Part shown: positions 1-9,462 of the stretch, piece by piece
Position numbering within the stretch: position 1 is the first letter of the stretch
How the letters are laid out: the number at the start of each line of letters is the position of its first letter
Assembly (NCBI RefSeq): GCF_010993705.1
Contig: NZ_WOFO01000004.1
Location: 434,001 to 498,000, forward strand
DNA length: 64,000 nt
Source: Cyclobacterium sp. SYSU L10401
GTDB lineage: Bacteria; Bacteroidota; Bacteroidia; Cytophagales; Cyclobacteriaceae
Reading direction: 5' to 3'
Program-made: the position numbers and the translations under genes
The notes under the pieces: generated by a model
What the model saw: the letters and a program-made list of their open reading frames with translations, nothing else
The model's database searches: none
What the model was told of the DNA's origin: nothing

Positions 1-75
1 TTTTATTTGTAGGAATAAATTTCATTCCTGCCTTCATCTTGTTCCGAAGAAAAATATTTATCAAACTCTGAATTC

Positions 76-1935
76 ATGTATACCCTTACTGCCCCCTCAA
101 GCCTTTTGTTGGTTTTTTTCTGCTGTTTTTCCCTCAACCTGCAGGCACAAACCGGTAGCCACCATGAGCCTGTCAGGTATATAGGAGGGAACAGTATAGA
201 CCCGGACCGGCATGAGGGACGGTTGCGGTATGCCATAGGAGTGGAAAGCCGGCAAACCCTGAGGGTAAACAGGTCTCAGCCAGAACTCGCCGATGGCCAT
301 GGATGGACGTATAACCATGCCTCCAACCTGGCCTATTGGGAGGGTAAATTTTACCAGCAATACCTGAGCAATCCGGTAGATGAACACATTGCCCCGGGTC
401 AGACTTTATTGATCACTTCTGAAGACGGCAGGAGATGGTCTTCCCCTGAGGTGATATTCCCTCCATACCCGGCGCCAGAGGGAACAGAAATCCCGGCAGG
501 GTATGATGGCTATATGATGCACCAGCGCATGGGGTTTTATACAAGCAAAAACGGAAAGTTGCTTACATTGGCTTTTTATGGACATACAGAAGACCCTTTT
601 GAAGAAGGGGGTATCGGCCGGGTAGTACGGGAAATAAAAAAAGATGGCACTTTGGGTCCCATCTTTTTTATTCGGTACAGCAGCCATACCCATTGGAATG
701 ATAGCAATACTGCTTTTCCTTTCTACCAATCCTCTCCCGATGAAGGCTTCAAAGCAGCCTGTGAGGAATTGCTGGCCAATACCCTCATGACCCTTCAGTG
801 GAGGGATGAAGACAATGGAATGGATGGCTTCTATAAGGGAGAAAGGGGTGGATCTGCTTTTTCATTTTTTACCAGGAAAGATGGCAAAACTGTCGGCCTT
901 TGGAAACGCTCTATGGCTGCACTCTCTGCAGATGGGGGTGAAAACTTTACGCCCTCCGTAAGAGCACCTACCCTTACCATGGCTGGCGGCAAAGTCTGGG
1001 GTCAAAAGACACGGGACGGCCGCTTCGCCATGGTATATAATCCCATCGATATTGACGAATACAGGTACCCCTTAATTGCTATCAGTTCTGATGATGGAAT
1101 CATTTTCGATGACATGGTACTGGTACAGGGAGAAGTGCCTGCCAGAAGATTTTACGGGAGATGGAAGGATTTTGGGCCTTGCTATGTGAGGGGAATCGTT
1201 CCTGGAAATGGCATGCCTCCCGGAAATGACATGTGGCTAACCTACAGCATGAATAAGGAAGACATGTGGGTCAGTCGAGTCCCCACACCTATACGCCATC
1301 GGGTCGGCGGTCCTGTGGATGATGATTTTGACCAATTGGAGGAAGCAGGGCTTGTACCGGATTGGAACATTTATGCCCCACTTTGGGCTCCGGTGAATGT
1401 GGTAAAAGCTCCGGATGGACCTGGACTGGCACTTGAGCTGAAAGATGAGGATCCTTACGATTATGCCCGTGCCATAAGGGTTTTTGAGGAATCAAAAGCA
1501 GTCCATGTATCATGGGAATTGATGGTAGCCCCCGAAAATGCCGGGCTCCTTGAAATGGATGTGGTGGACCAATATGGAAACCGGCCAGTCAGGATTAAAA
1601 TCAATCCGGAAAAGCAGCTCAGTTACATGGCAGGGCATCTTGAGCAAAAAATGGGAGAAGTGAAAGCCGGAGTTTGGCAAAAGCTCAGGCTGGAAATCAA
1701 CGCACAGCCATTTGGATCCTATGACCTGTACTGGAACGGACAATTGGTAGCAGAAAAAATACCCTTAACCGAAGCCGTCAAATCTGTGGAGCGGATTTCC
1801 TTTCGTACAGGTCCTTACCGAAACCTTCCCAACAGAAAGACTCCCAATGAAGATCCAGTGCCTCCCCTTCCAGGAGCAGATGATAAGGATGCCATGGCTT
1901 TGTTTTATATTGACAATGTGAAAGTTTCCGATTAA
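76..1935 (+). CDS. Secreted sialidase-like (BNR/Asp-box) propeller protein with C-terminal beta-sandwich
   Basis: A 619-aa protein with a signal peptide (hydrophobic core about residues 8-22, cleavage after a QAQ-type site near 25). Three Asp-box-like motifs (S/T-x-D-x-G-x-x-W/F) appear near residue 114 (SEDGRRW, Glu in the Asp position), 284 (SADGGENF) and 336 (SSDDGIIF). They mark a six-bladed sialidase-type propeller covering about residues 40-410. Residues about 420-619 look like a concanavalin-type beta-sandwich. It probably acts on a polysaccharide or glycoconjugate in the periplasm or outside the cell, but I cannot name the substrate, and the sialidase arginine triad was not verified. 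It is transcribed away from the minus-strand genes that follow. A non-enzymatic glycan-binding role is possible. Confidence 0.6.
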   Translation: MYTLTAPSSLLLVFFCCFSLNLQAQTGSHHEPVRYIGGNSIDPDRHEGRLRYAIGVESRQTLRVNRSQPELADGHGWTYNHASNLAYWEGKFYQQYLSNPVDEHIAPGQTLLITSEDGRRWSSPEVIFPPYPAPEGTEIPAGYDGYMMHQRMGFYTSKNGKLLTLAFYGHTEDPFEEGGIGRVVREIKKDGTLGPIFFIRYSSHTHWNDSNTAFPFYQSSPDEGFKAACEELLANTLMTLQWRDEDNGMDGFYKGERGGSAFSFFTRKDGKTVGLWKRSMAALSADGGENFTPSVRAPTLTMAGGKVWGQKTRDGRFAMVYNPIDIDEYRYPLIAISSDDGIIFDDMVLVQGEVPARRFYGRWKDFGPCYVRGIVPGNGMPPGNDMWLTYSMNKEDMWVSRVPTPIRHRVGGPVDDDFDQLEEAGLVPDWNIYAPLWAPVNVVKAPDGPGLALELKDEDPYDYARAIRVFEESKAVHVSWELMVAPENAGLLEMDVVDQYGNRPVRIKINPEKQLSYMAGHLEQKMGEVKAGVWQKLRLEINAQPFGSYDLYWNGQLVAEKIPLTEAVKSVERISFRTGPYRNLPNRKTPNEDPVPPLPGADDKDAMALFYIDNVKVSD

Positions 1936-1951
1936 GCTGCCCGGATAGGAA

Positions 1952-2641
1952 TCAGTCATTCAAAGGATAGTATTGAAGGGTTTTGACAATTTCGTTGCGC
2001 TGGTACCAGTCATTGTAAACAAAGGCTACCTGGTCAAAAATTTGCTCTCCAAAAAAATAACCTTCAAACTGCTCCAGTAGCGCCACAACCTTTTCCGGTT
2101 GTTTTACCTCTCGCTGAAATCTGACCACTGTACTGTGTGCGGTGACCAATTTATATCTTTTATCCAACGATTGCTCCAGGTCGGTAGGGACAAAAGCTGC
2201 CCTCAGGTTTTGCCTGCAATGTTCCAGCTCTTCATTAAGCGGAAAACCCCGGATCATGAGGCAGGAAGTTGAAGCCAATACTCCTTCAAACCTGACGGTC
2301 ATTTTCCGGACCGGAAGAAGGGCATGGCGAATGAGGGAAAAGTACCGGGAAAGTTCCAGATCATCCATGTTAAAACCAGAATAGCAAGAAATAATAGGCA
2401 TGATGGTCACATGCATATCTGAGGTTGGATAGAAATATTGATCCGGTTCCACTGCCTTCACAGCTTCCAGAAACTTGCCAAAAGCCGCCTTTAAGCTTTC
2501 ATTGGGTCGCAGCAGCAGGGTCAATCCCCTCCTGCTATCCCCTGAATCCTGCAAGGCAGCATCATACGAAAAACCCTCCTTTGCAATCTTCTTCAGGGAG
2601 CTTTCATGCAGTTGTCGGTAATGGGCCTGCAATGGTGTCAA
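1952..2641 (-). CDS. 2H phosphoesterase superfamily protein (LigT/2'-5' RNA ligase-like)
   Basis: A 229-aa protein carrying the two H-x-T/S-x motifs that define the 2H phosphoesterases: HVTIMP at His77 and HSTVVRF at His169. Members open or form 2',3'-cyclic or 2'-5' phosphodiester bonds in RNA or small nucleotides; the substrate here is unknown. The start is TTG at 2641. It overlaps the TGA stop of the upstream 358-aa gene and has a GGGGAGGAGGA purine run directly before it, which supports translational coupling in a two-gene operon. No in-frame ATG lies near the N-terminus. The gene ends 17 bp from the end of the convergent propeller gene. Confidence 0.7.
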   Translation of the reverse strand: MTPLQAHYRQLHESSLKKIAKEGFSYDAALQDSGDSRRGLTLLLRPNESLKAAFGKFLEAVKAVEPDQYFYPTSDMHVTIMPIISCYSGFNMDDLELSRYFSLIRHALLPVRKMTVRFEGVLASTSCLMIRGFPLNEELEHCRQNLRAAFVPTDLEQSLDKRYKLVTAHSTVVRFQREVKQPEKVVALLEQFEGYFFGEQIFDQVAFVYNDWYQRNEIVKTLQYYPLND

Positions 2642-3714
2642 TCCTCCTCCCCATCAAACTTCCGGAAAACCAGCTGTAGCAATTCCTGAACTTCCTCAGA
2701 ATTTACATCCCACTTCAGGGTATGCACAAAACCCTGATTCAGCAGGTTCACAGCATCAAAAAAACTTTCAGCTCTATTCAATTCATCCAGGGTCTGATCC
2801 AGCAAGTCTTGATTTCCCTGGAAAAGCCTTTTGGTAAACATGATGCGTTGATTGATGCCCATACCCTCTCTCAGGTGAGTTATACTCCCTTTCATAAAAG
2901 CATATTCCTCAGATTCAAATTTCGCCCATGCAAGTGCCGGATCTATTTCGGTGGCTGTTTCATCTGCAGCCTCATCAGGCTCCTCTATATCTGCAGGCAA
3001 TTCATTTTCGGTCTGTTCAGCTTCCTGGGAATTTTCTTCCCTTTCTACAGCGGGTTCAGGGGCATCTACTTCCCAGGGAGCAACTGTTTTACTGGCCCAT
3101 AATTGGTTATAATCGATCGGTAATTTTTCATTCAAGGGTTCAAGCAGACTCTCGGTTGCGTCCAATGTAGAGGCATTCTTCTCAAAATTTTCTTTCAATT
3201 CCTGCTTCCATTCTGAATTTTCCGGATGATCAGCCAGGGAGGATGCTACGGGTTGCCAGGCGGGGGCATGCCATTTGATGTATTTTTTCAGGTCCTTAAA
3301 ATAGCCGGCAGGTTTGGCTTCGGCGCTGTCCCACTCCTGCTCAAAAAAGCTGACAGGGTCGGCTCCCAGTTGCAGGGTAAGTCTTACCGCTTCGTTTAGC
3401 AAAGGCTCAAAAGCTGACCTTTCAATTTTTATGGCCCTGGACAAGGTATTCATGAATTGAACCAGGGCTTCCTTAACGGCATAATCCCTGAAGTCAAAAT
3501 AAGGGTTACGGGCCATGGCTTCCATTTGCTCCTGCCACCGATCAAAAAGAATCTTGATCGCCATTAAATTCAGCTGCTTGCTTGCCGTAAGCTGAATGAT
3601 TTCCTGACCACTCATGTATTGCCTGTCGGTAAAATATTCCCCACATACTTTTTTGGAAAATGCTTCCGAATACCGGTCTATGTATGTTTGATCTAAAATC
3701 CTGTGAATTGCCAT
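2638..3714 (-). CDS. Conserved hypothetical protein, acidic central linker
   Basis: A 358-aa soluble protein with no signal peptide or membrane segment. The N-terminal 190 or so residues look helical, followed by a low-complexity Glu/Ala/Asp-rich linker (about residues 215-260) and a second helical domain of about 95 residues at the C-terminus. I do not recognise a catalytic motif. It shares a 4-base stop/start overlap with the 2H phosphoesterase gene, so the two are probably co-transcribed and co-translated. The two-domain layout with an acidic linker resembles Bacteroidota proteins of unknown function. Confidence 0.6.
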   Translation of the reverse strand: MAIHRILDQTYIDRYSEAFSKKVCGEYFTDRQYMSGQEIIQLTASKQLNLMAIKILFDRWQEQMEAMARNPYFDFRDYAVKEALVQFMNTLSRAIKIERSAFEPLLNEAVRLTLQLGADPVSFFEQEWDSAEAKPAGYFKDLKKYIKWHAPAWQPVASSLADHPENSEWKQELKENFEKNASTLDATESLLEPLNEKLPIDYNQLWASKTVAPWEVDAPEPAVEREENSQEAEQTENELPADIEEPDEAADETATEIDPALAWAKFESEEYAFMKGSITHLREGMGINQRIMFTKRLFQGNQDLLDQTLDELNRAESFFDAVNLLNQGFVHTLKWDVNSEEVQELLQLVFRKFDGEED

Positions 3715-3887
3715 TTGACTTGTTTCTTTCCGTTAAAAGTAAAAGTAAAGTTAGGCATTTTATCCTTAATATAAAGAGGGATTTCCTGTTGGTAAACCCG
3801 TAATCCCAATCCTTTATTTTCATAAATAAGAAGAAAACCCTTAATTTCACCAGCTGAAGGCCAAAAGCATATTACGGCCACAGGCTC

Positions 3888-3909
3888 CTCTTTTCAAAAT
3901 TGAAAAGAG
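3888..3909. promoter_or_regulatory. Perfect inverted repeat between divergent genes
   Basis: Two 10-base arms, CTCTTTTCAA and TTGAAAAGAG, are separated by two bases. They lie between the start of the minus-strand 358-aa gene and the tdk start. The site could be an operator or part of a transcript structure; no T-run makes it a convincing terminator on either strand. Confidence 0.35.
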
Positions 3910-3938
3910 AAGTCATACGATCAACTTTTAGCAAAACA

Positions 3939-4523
3939 ATGTTTTTAGAACCTCCATTAGGAAACCAAAGTCATGCCGGCCAAAAAGGCCAAATTGAAGT
4001 CATTTGCGGGTCCATGTTTTCCGGAAAAACTGAAGAGTTGATCCGCAGGTTAAACCGGGCAATTATTGCCCGACAAAAAGTGGAAATCTTTAAACCTTCA
4101 GTAGATAAAAGGTATGATGAAAAAAATGTGGTCTCCCACAACGAAAGCATCATCCGTTCTACTCCTGTACAGTTTGCCAATGATATCCTTTTATTGGCAG
4201 ATAACTGCGATGTCGTGGGAATTGATGAAACCCAGTTTTTTGATAGACAAATCGTGGCTGTAGCCGAAAGACTGGCAAGGTCTGGGGTCAGGGTGATTCT
4301 GGCTGGTTTGGACATGGATTTTGAAGGCAAACCCTTTGAACCCATGCCACAACTCCTGGCAGTTGCAGAATACGTAACCAAGGTACATGCCATTTGCATG
4401 AAATGTGGTGACCTTGCCTCCTTCAGCTACAGGCTATCTTCCGAAAAATCAAAGGTAATGCTGGGAGAAAAGGAGAGTTATGAGGCCCGGTGCAGGCGGT
4501 GTTTTTATGGTGATCAGTCATAA
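3939..4523 (+). CDS. tdk: Thymidine kinase (type II)
   Basis: Phosphorylates thymidine to dTMP in the salvage pathway. The protein has the P-loop GSMFSGKT (residues about 24-31 from this start), the DETQFF segment containing the acidic catalytic region, and the lasso/zinc cysteines CMKC and CRRC near the C-terminus, all diagnostic of the type II family. The open frame extends upstream to a TTG at 3900, but that codon lies inside an inverted repeat; the ATG at 3939 gives the usual N-terminus (MFLEPPLGN) and a normal 194-aa length. recO follows after 11 bp, so the two probably share a transcript. Confidence 0.93.
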   Translation: MFLEPPLGNQSHAGQKGQIEVICGSMFSGKTEELIRRLNRAIIARQKVEIFKPSVDKRYDEKNVVSHNESIIRSTPVQFANDILLLADNCDVVGIDETQFFDRQIVAVAERLARSGVRVILAGLDMDFEGKPFEPMPQLLAVAEYVTKVHAICMKCGDLASFSYRLSSEKSKVMLGEKESYEARCRRCFYGDQS

Positions 4524-4534
4524 AATCAGGAATT

Positions 4535-5221
4535 ATGCTAAAAAAAACCACCGGAATAGTTATCAAGTATACCAAATTCAGGGAAACGTCTATCATAACC
4601 AGAATTTTCACACGTGACCTGGGCTTGAAAACCTATCTGATCAATGGGGTAAGAAGCAATAAATCCAAAACTAAAATGGCCCATTTTCAACCCCTGACTT
4701 TATTGGATCTGGTGGTTTATGAAAAAGAAAGTGCCAATATCAACAGGTTATCGGAGGTTAAACTGGCCAGAGCTTTCCATCGGATCCCATTTGATTTTTA
4801 TCGGTCCGGCATCAGTATGTTTATAGGAGAAATCCTGGGGAAAATCATTTTTGACAACTACCAGAACGAACAGCTTTTTGACTTTCTCTTTGAAAAAATT
4901 TCAGACCTGGATAGCGAGGATTTTCAACCTGGTTTATTTATTTTATTATTTCTAATGAAAACTTCCCGTTTCCTGGGCTTTGAGCCCAGTGATGCCACTG
5001 ATTTCTATCTGCAGCTGCCCCTGAATCAGTCAGGTAAGCTCTATGAAGACAAGAAAGGTCACCTTGACCGGCTCATGCTTTCAGGTGCTCAAGACCAACT
5101 CACGATTCCCGGTAAAATAAAGAGTGCTTTGATGGACGATTGGCTCCTGTTTTATAAAATACATATGGAGGGTTTCGGCGAGATCAAATCACTGGCTATA
5201 CTGAGAAGCATGACGGGGTAA
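4535..5221 (+). CDS. recO: DNA repair protein RecO
   Basis: A 228-aa RecO: an N-terminal OB fold starting LKKTTGIVIKYTKFRETS, the characteristic GVRSNKSK segment around residue 40, then a helical domain. RecO loads RecA at ssDNA gaps with RecR. As in other Bacteroidota copies the C-terminal zinc cysteines are absent. It sits 11 bp downstream of tdk. The next gene starts 168 bp later in the same direction, with no clear terminator between. Confidence 0.9.
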   Translation: MLKKTTGIVIKYTKFRETSIITRIFTRDLGLKTYLINGVRSNKSKTKMAHFQPLTLLDLVVYEKESANINRLSEVKLARAFHRIPFDFYRSGISMFIGEILGKIIFDNYQNEQLFDFLFEKISDLDSEDFQPGLFILLFLMKTSRFLGFEPSDATDFYLQLPLNQSGKLYEDKKGHLDRLMLSGAQDQLTIPGKIKSALMDDWLLFYKIHMEGFGEIKSLAILRSMTG

Positions 5222-5388
5222 ATTTCAGGATTTTTACTTTAAGGGTATAATTCCCCTTCCTATGGAATAAACCAAGACTACTTACTATTCAAAATGACGG
5301 TAATACCCCTTATTCAACCTGATGAAAACCGGTTAAGGTATTTAATTTTAAATATAAAAAAATTACCTTGCAGCAAATATACCAGTAG

Positions 5389-6369
5389 ATGCGCGAAATA
5401 TTATTTGATAAAATCCCTTCTCTAGACCTGGCTGATTTTGTTTCCGGCGACCGGGTCAAAAAAGCGGCGTTTGTAAGGGATTTGGGGGATGCCTATGAAA
5501 ATATTGGCTTTGTAGCCATCAAAAACCATGGACTACACCAGGCCATGCAAGATGAGTTATATGCAGCCATAAAAAAATTCTTTTCCTTACCTGATGAAGT
5601 AAAATCAAAATATGAAAAGCCTGAAATAGGTTTCCAGAGAGGATATACCGGAAAGGGTAAGGAACATGCCAAAGGCAGAAATACTGGAGACCTGAAAGAG
5701 TTTTACCATGTGGGCCAACCTATGGACCTTATCCCAAATGACGATATTGTCAAGGAAGATTATCCTCATAACGTATGGCCTGCAGAAGTACCGGGATTTA
5801 GGGAGATTTCTTTGCAGGTATTTAAAACGATTGAGGATGCAGGTAAGCAGATGCTTAGGGCCATCGCCTTGAACCTGGGTCTGGAAGAAACCTATTTTGA
5901 TGATAAGGTCACCTATGGCAACTCTATTTTACGGTCCATTCACTACTTCCCGATAGAAAATCCGGAGGAGGTACCAGCAGATGCTGTAAGGGCAGCGGAG
6001 CACGGAGACATCAACCTGATCACACTTCTCATGGGTGCAAGTGCCGATGGATTGCAGGTTTTAAGGAGAGATGGCAAATGGATCCCGATTACTGCCTTCC
6101 CGGATCAACTGGTGGTAAATGTCGGAGACATGTTGGAGCGATTGACCAACAAAAGGCTCAAATCCACCATCCACAGGGTAGTGAACCCTCCCAGGGAAAA
6201 GATGAACAGCAGCAGGTATTCGATTCCATTCTTCCTCCATCCCAGGTCAGAGATGGACCTGAGTTGTTTGGAAAATTGCGTCAGTGCTGGTTTTCCAAAG
6301 TCCTTTGAAGATTGCACAGCGGGAGAGTTTTTGGAAGAAAGGCTAAAAGAGTTGGGTTTGAAAAAATAA
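5389..6369 (+). CDS. Isopenicillin N synthase-like Fe(II)/2-oxoglutarate-dependent oxygenase
   Basis: A 326-aa member of the non-haem iron oxygenase family. The iron facial triad is visible as His205-x-Asp207 (EHGD) and His262 (STIHRV), and the R-x-S motif for the co-substrate carboxylate as Arg276 (RYS). The N-terminal DIOX_N-like half contains GFVAIKNHG. The substrate cannot be read from the sequence; plant-type and bacterial members oxidise or ring-close small molecules or amino-acid derivatives. The next gene, chrA-like, starts 8 bp downstream, so they are likely co-transcribed, and an ATP-grasp ligase gene follows. Confidence 0.85.
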   Translation: MREILFDKIPSLDLADFVSGDRVKKAAFVRDLGDAYENIGFVAIKNHGLHQAMQDELYAAIKKFFSLPDEVKSKYEKPEIGFQRGYTGKGKEHAKGRNTGDLKEFYHVGQPMDLIPNDDIVKEDYPHNVWPAEVPGFREISLQVFKTIEDAGKQMLRAIALNLGLEETYFDDKVTYGNSILRSIHYFPIENPEEVPADAVRAAEHGDINLITLLMGASADGLQVLRRDGKWIPITAFPDQLVVNVGDMLERLTNKRLKSTIHRVVNPPREKMNSSRYSIPFFLHPRSEMDLSCLENCVSAGFPKSFEDCTAGEFLEERLKELGLKK

Positions 6370-6377
6370 ATGGTTTT

Positions 6378-7580
6378 ATGGCTACCATCAGGAGGGTACG
6401 GTATTACATTTATCTGAAGGATGTACTCGTGCTTTCCCTTACAGCATTTGGTGGCCCACAGGTTTTCCTGGCCATGGTTATCAACCTGATGGTCAAAAAA
6501 AGAGGCTATATCACAGAACAGGATTTACTGGAATTAAATGCCCTATGCCTGGTGCTTCCCGGACCTACTTCCACGCAGACCATATCTGCCATAGGTTTCA
6601 GAATAGGAGGTCCTACACTGGCTTATCTTTCACTTTTGGTCTGGATTTTTCCAGCTACCTGCCTGATGATAGGTACTGCACTATTAATAGAGCACCTGCA
6701 AGCCAATACGGATGGGGCCCTGAGTTTTGCGAAGTTCATTCAACCCATGGCCATTGGATACATTATATACGCTTCTCAGATCACCATTAAAAAAATGATC
6801 CATACCGTTGAAGCGGCCTTGCTAATGATGATCGCAGCATTTGTTGCCTTTTTTTACAACTCACCATTCATATTCCCTATCATGCTGGCCATCGGAGGCC
6901 TGATCACCACCCACAATTACAACAAGCAACCGGTCATCAAGGAAAAGTCGAAGATCAAGATTTCCTGGAAAAACTTTATCCTATGGGCAGGAGTGCTGAT
7001 TGCTGCAGCCATTTTGGGTCACTATACGCGATTACTGCCGGTCAGGCTTTTTGAAAATTTTTACCGAAACGGCAGCTTGATTTTTGGAGGGGGACAGGTT
7101 TTGGTGCCTTACCTGTATACCGAATTTGTAGAATTTAAAAACTACCTGAGTTCGGAAGAGTTTCTAACCGGATACGCCATCTCCCAAAGTATTCCAGGCC
7201 CCACCTTTAGCATCAGTTCTTACATTGGAGCCCTTTCTATGCGGGAGTTAGGTGCTACAGGAATGATCACAGGTGGTTTGATAGCCGCTGCAGGGATTTT
7301 TCTTCCCGGCACATTTTTAATATTCTTTATCATCCGGTTTTGGGATGAACTCAAAAAATACAGGCCGGTACGGGCCGCACTTGAAGGAATCAATGCAGTA
7401 AGCTGTGGCATGCTGATTGCAGCAGCTTACCTGCTTTTTGAACCCCTGGATAACAACCTTTTTAATATCATGGCCATAATTGGTACATTTGCCTTGCTGC
7501 AGTTCAGCAAAGTACCCTCGCCTTTGATTATTGTGATGGGGGTGTTGGCAGGAATTTCTTATCAATGGTTGGTCAGTTGA
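6378..7580 (+). CDS. chrA: ChrA-family chromate/anion transporter (long, two-domain)
   Basis: About 400 residues with some 10-12 hydrophobic segments and two ChrA half-repeats. The first carries FGGPQVFLAM and LPGPTSTQ; the second carries FGGGQVLVPYL and IPGPTFSIS, the duplicated FGG...PGP signature of the CHR family. Known members export chromate; many others have no proven substrate. The open frame could begin at 6312, but that would overlap the oxygenase gene by 58 bases; ATG 6378 (MATIRRV) leaves an 8-base gap and puts the first helix in the usual place. Confidence 0.85.
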   Translation: MATIRRVRYYIYLKDVLVLSLTAFGGPQVFLAMVINLMVKKRGYITEQDLLELNALCLVLPGPTSTQTISAIGFRIGGPTLAYLSLLVWIFPATCLMIGTALLIEHLQANTDGALSFAKFIQPMAIGYIIYASQITIKKMIHTVEAALLMMIAAFVAFFYNSPFIFPIMLAIGGLITTHNYNKQPVIKEKSKIKISWKNFILWAGVLIAAAILGHYTRLLPVRLFENFYRNGSLIFGGGQVLVPYLYTEFVEFKNYLSSEEFLTGYAISQSIPGPTFSISSYIGALSMRELGATGMITGGLIAAAGIFLPGTFLIFFIIRFWDELKKYRPVRAALEGINAVSCGMLIAAAYLLFEPLDNNLFNIMAIIGTFALLQFSKVPSPLIIVMGVLAGISYQWLVS

Positions 7581-7690
7581 AAATCCATTGAAAAGATATT
7601 TTAGCATTTGGAAAACTTAAATATTTTAAGTTTTCAAACTGAATGAATAGTTTATTCAGGCGGCTATTTTTGTTTAATAAATTTTTTTCT

Positions 7691-8803
7691 ATGAAACGCA
7701 AATTAATTAATGTCCTCATCCCGGACACAGAAAGCGGGCACACCATGGCAGTGGTCAGGTGCCTTAAAGGATTCACTGAGATAAAGCTGCATGGCTGTTC
7801 CTTCGACCCAAAAAGTCCCTTCAGGTATTCACTTTATAAGGAAAGCTTTACTACTTTAACTGATAAAGGCAAGGAGTCCTATATCAAAGACCTCTTGGCT
7901 CTGGTGGAATCAAAAAATATTGATGTGATTCTTCCGATAGATGAAGACAGCTATAGATTTTTCGCTTCCCATAAAAAGGTTTTTCAAGCTAATACCAAGC
8001 TGGCTACCCTTTCAACGGAAGGCGCGCTGGCTATCGCTACCAATAAGTATAAATTAGCGAAGTTTTGCGAATTGCATGGGGTACCTGCACCCAAAACCGA
8101 ATACCTGAATGATTTAATGGAATTAAACCAGGTAAATCAGCAGTCCTTTCCCTATCCGGTAATTGTCAAGCCGGAAACCGGTTGGGGAGGCAAAAATGTT
8201 CACAAGCTATTCAAAAAAGAGGAGGTAGAAGCCATCAAACCCCTATCTGACCCCAAACAAGGAACGTATATTGTACAGGAATTTATAGAAGGTTACGATA
8301 TTGACATGAGCTTTCTGGCAAAGAACGGGGAAATTCTTGCCCATACCATTCAAAAAGGCTTTCTAAAAAGAAGCAATAGGTTCGCGGCTGCTGCAGGAGT
8401 GCAGTTTCTCAAAAATGAGGCTGTCTATAATGGGGTAGAAAAGCTGGTTAATAAACTAAATTTCTCTGGGATAGCACATGTGGACCTGAGGTACGACCAA
8501 AAGGAGGGAGATTTCAAAATTATTGAGATTAATGCCCGGTACTGGGGCAGCCTGATCGCTTCTCATTTATCAGGAGTCAATTTCCCTTTTCTACATATCT
8601 TGGCTGCGCTGGATGAGGACCTTCCCCCTGTTACATTTCAACCAATTCGATACATGGACTTTGTATCAGTGATAAAAATGCGAAAAAAAATATTTTCGGT
8701 TAAAAAAAGTGCCGATTTCAACTGGAAGGATACCGATTTAAAATTTATTTTAAGTGATCCCCTGGCTGAAATTTACAATGCCTGGAAAAGACGGATCCGA
8801 TAA
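7691..8803 (+). CDS. ATP-grasp carboxylate-amine/thiol ligase
   Basis: About 370 aa with an ATP-grasp fold: a preATP-grasp N-terminal domain (LINVLIPDTESGHTM), the ATP-binding loop KPETGWGGKNV, the lid region EFIEGYDIDMS and the Mg-binding IEINARYWG. Family enzymes join a carboxylate to an amine through an acyl phosphate; the substrate is unknown. The start is taken as ATG 7691 (MKRKLINVL), because the upstream in-frame Met adds a Phe/Leu-rich stretch with no family match. Together with the nearby IPNS-like oxygenase it could form a small-molecule pathway (inference). Confidence 0.8.
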   Translation: MKRKLINVLIPDTESGHTMAVVRCLKGFTEIKLHGCSFDPKSPFRYSLYKESFTTLTDKGKESYIKDLLALVESKNIDVILPIDEDSYRFFASHKKVFQANTKLATLSTEGALAIATNKYKLAKFCELHGVPAPKTEYLNDLMELNQVNQQSFPYPVIVKPETGWGGKNVHKLFKKEEVEAIKPLSDPKQGTYIVQEFIEGYDIDMSFLAKNGEILAHTIQKGFLKRSNRFAAAAGVQFLKNEAVYNGVEKLVNKLNFSGIAHVDLRYDQKEGDFKIIEINARYWGSLIASHLSGVNFPFLHILAALDEDLPPVTFQPIRYMDFVSVIKMRKKIFSVKKSADFNWKDTDLKFILSDPLAEIYNAWKRRIR

Positions 8804-9030
8804 TCAGGTAAAAAACGAATGCAAATAAAGAAGATTATTTTTATTTTAGGGTATTGTTACTGTAAAAAACCACGCTTTAATTCATTTAAAAGCGATTTTA
8901 TACCTGAACCTGTTGTTTATCAACCAAACCTTCCTCTCATCTTGTAAATTTTTTACGTATTGGTTTAAAAAATAACTGAAATATTAAAAATTTCTGATTT
9001 TATTCAAAAAATAGGTTTAAAATTTAACCA

Positions 9031-9060
9031 AAAAAAAGAAGGATCTTGTTCAGATCCTTC
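9031..9060 (-). terminator. Rho-independent terminator oriented to the minus strand, no matching gene
   Basis: A perfect 8-bp stem (GAAGGATC / GATCCTTC) with a 7-base loop at 9038-9060, followed on the minus strand by seven T residues (9037-9031). No minus-strand protein gene ends here, so it may close a small RNA transcribed from within 9060-9460. Confidence 0.6.
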
Positions 9061-9194
9061 AAATTGGGTTTATTTTAAACTGACTAACAGCTATAATGTT
9101 TTGGAAAATGGGTTATTTTGAACTTTATCAACTTCCAAATTCTCTTAAACCTAATAAAAATGTGTCACATAGCAATAAAAACGGATGAAAAATT

Positions 9195-9215
9195 TTGAAA
9201 TTGTTTTGATTTCAA
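9195..9215. promoter_or_regulatory. Inverted repeat upstream of nrfHA
   Basis: Seven-base perfect arms TTGAAAT and ATTTCAA around a 7-base spacer, about 250 bases upstream of the nrfH start. It is a possible operator for nrfHA or for a minus-strand RNA; it does not match the TGAC-N4-GTCA box found near nirK. Confidence 0.3.
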
Positions 9216-9462
9216 CCCCATGTCAGGTCGTAATTTGGGGTCAACCAGAAATAAAGCATATAAAACGGGACATTAGCAACACTTTCGAACGATCCCAAAG
9301 CCATTTGAAATAATTAAATTACTTTATTCTTTTATTTTTCTAACCTTAAATTTTTTGTAAATTACAATTAATAGTAAAAAGCTGATAATGAATATTAATA
9401 TATGGTGGTGAAACAACCTTTTTAAATAATTGCATTGATTTAATGTAAAAAGAACTTTATTT

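Larger units (their letters stand above)
8804..9462. other. AT-rich 659-base intergenic region upstream of nrfH
   Basis: No convincing protein gene. A 42-codon open frame starting at ATG 8819 directly follows the ATP-grasp gene but has no recognisable features. The region holds a terminator-like hairpin oriented for the minus strand (9031-9060), an inverted repeat TTGAAAT-N7-ATTTCAA (9195-9215) and an overlapping imperfect one (AACCCCA / TGGGGT, 9214-9241). It presumably contains the nrfHA promoter and perhaps a small antisense-strand RNA. Confidence 0.6.

Noticed and set aside
8819..8947. 42-codon frame after the ATP-grasp gene
   Set aside because: Starts 16 bases after the previous stop but shows no signal, motif or distinct composition.
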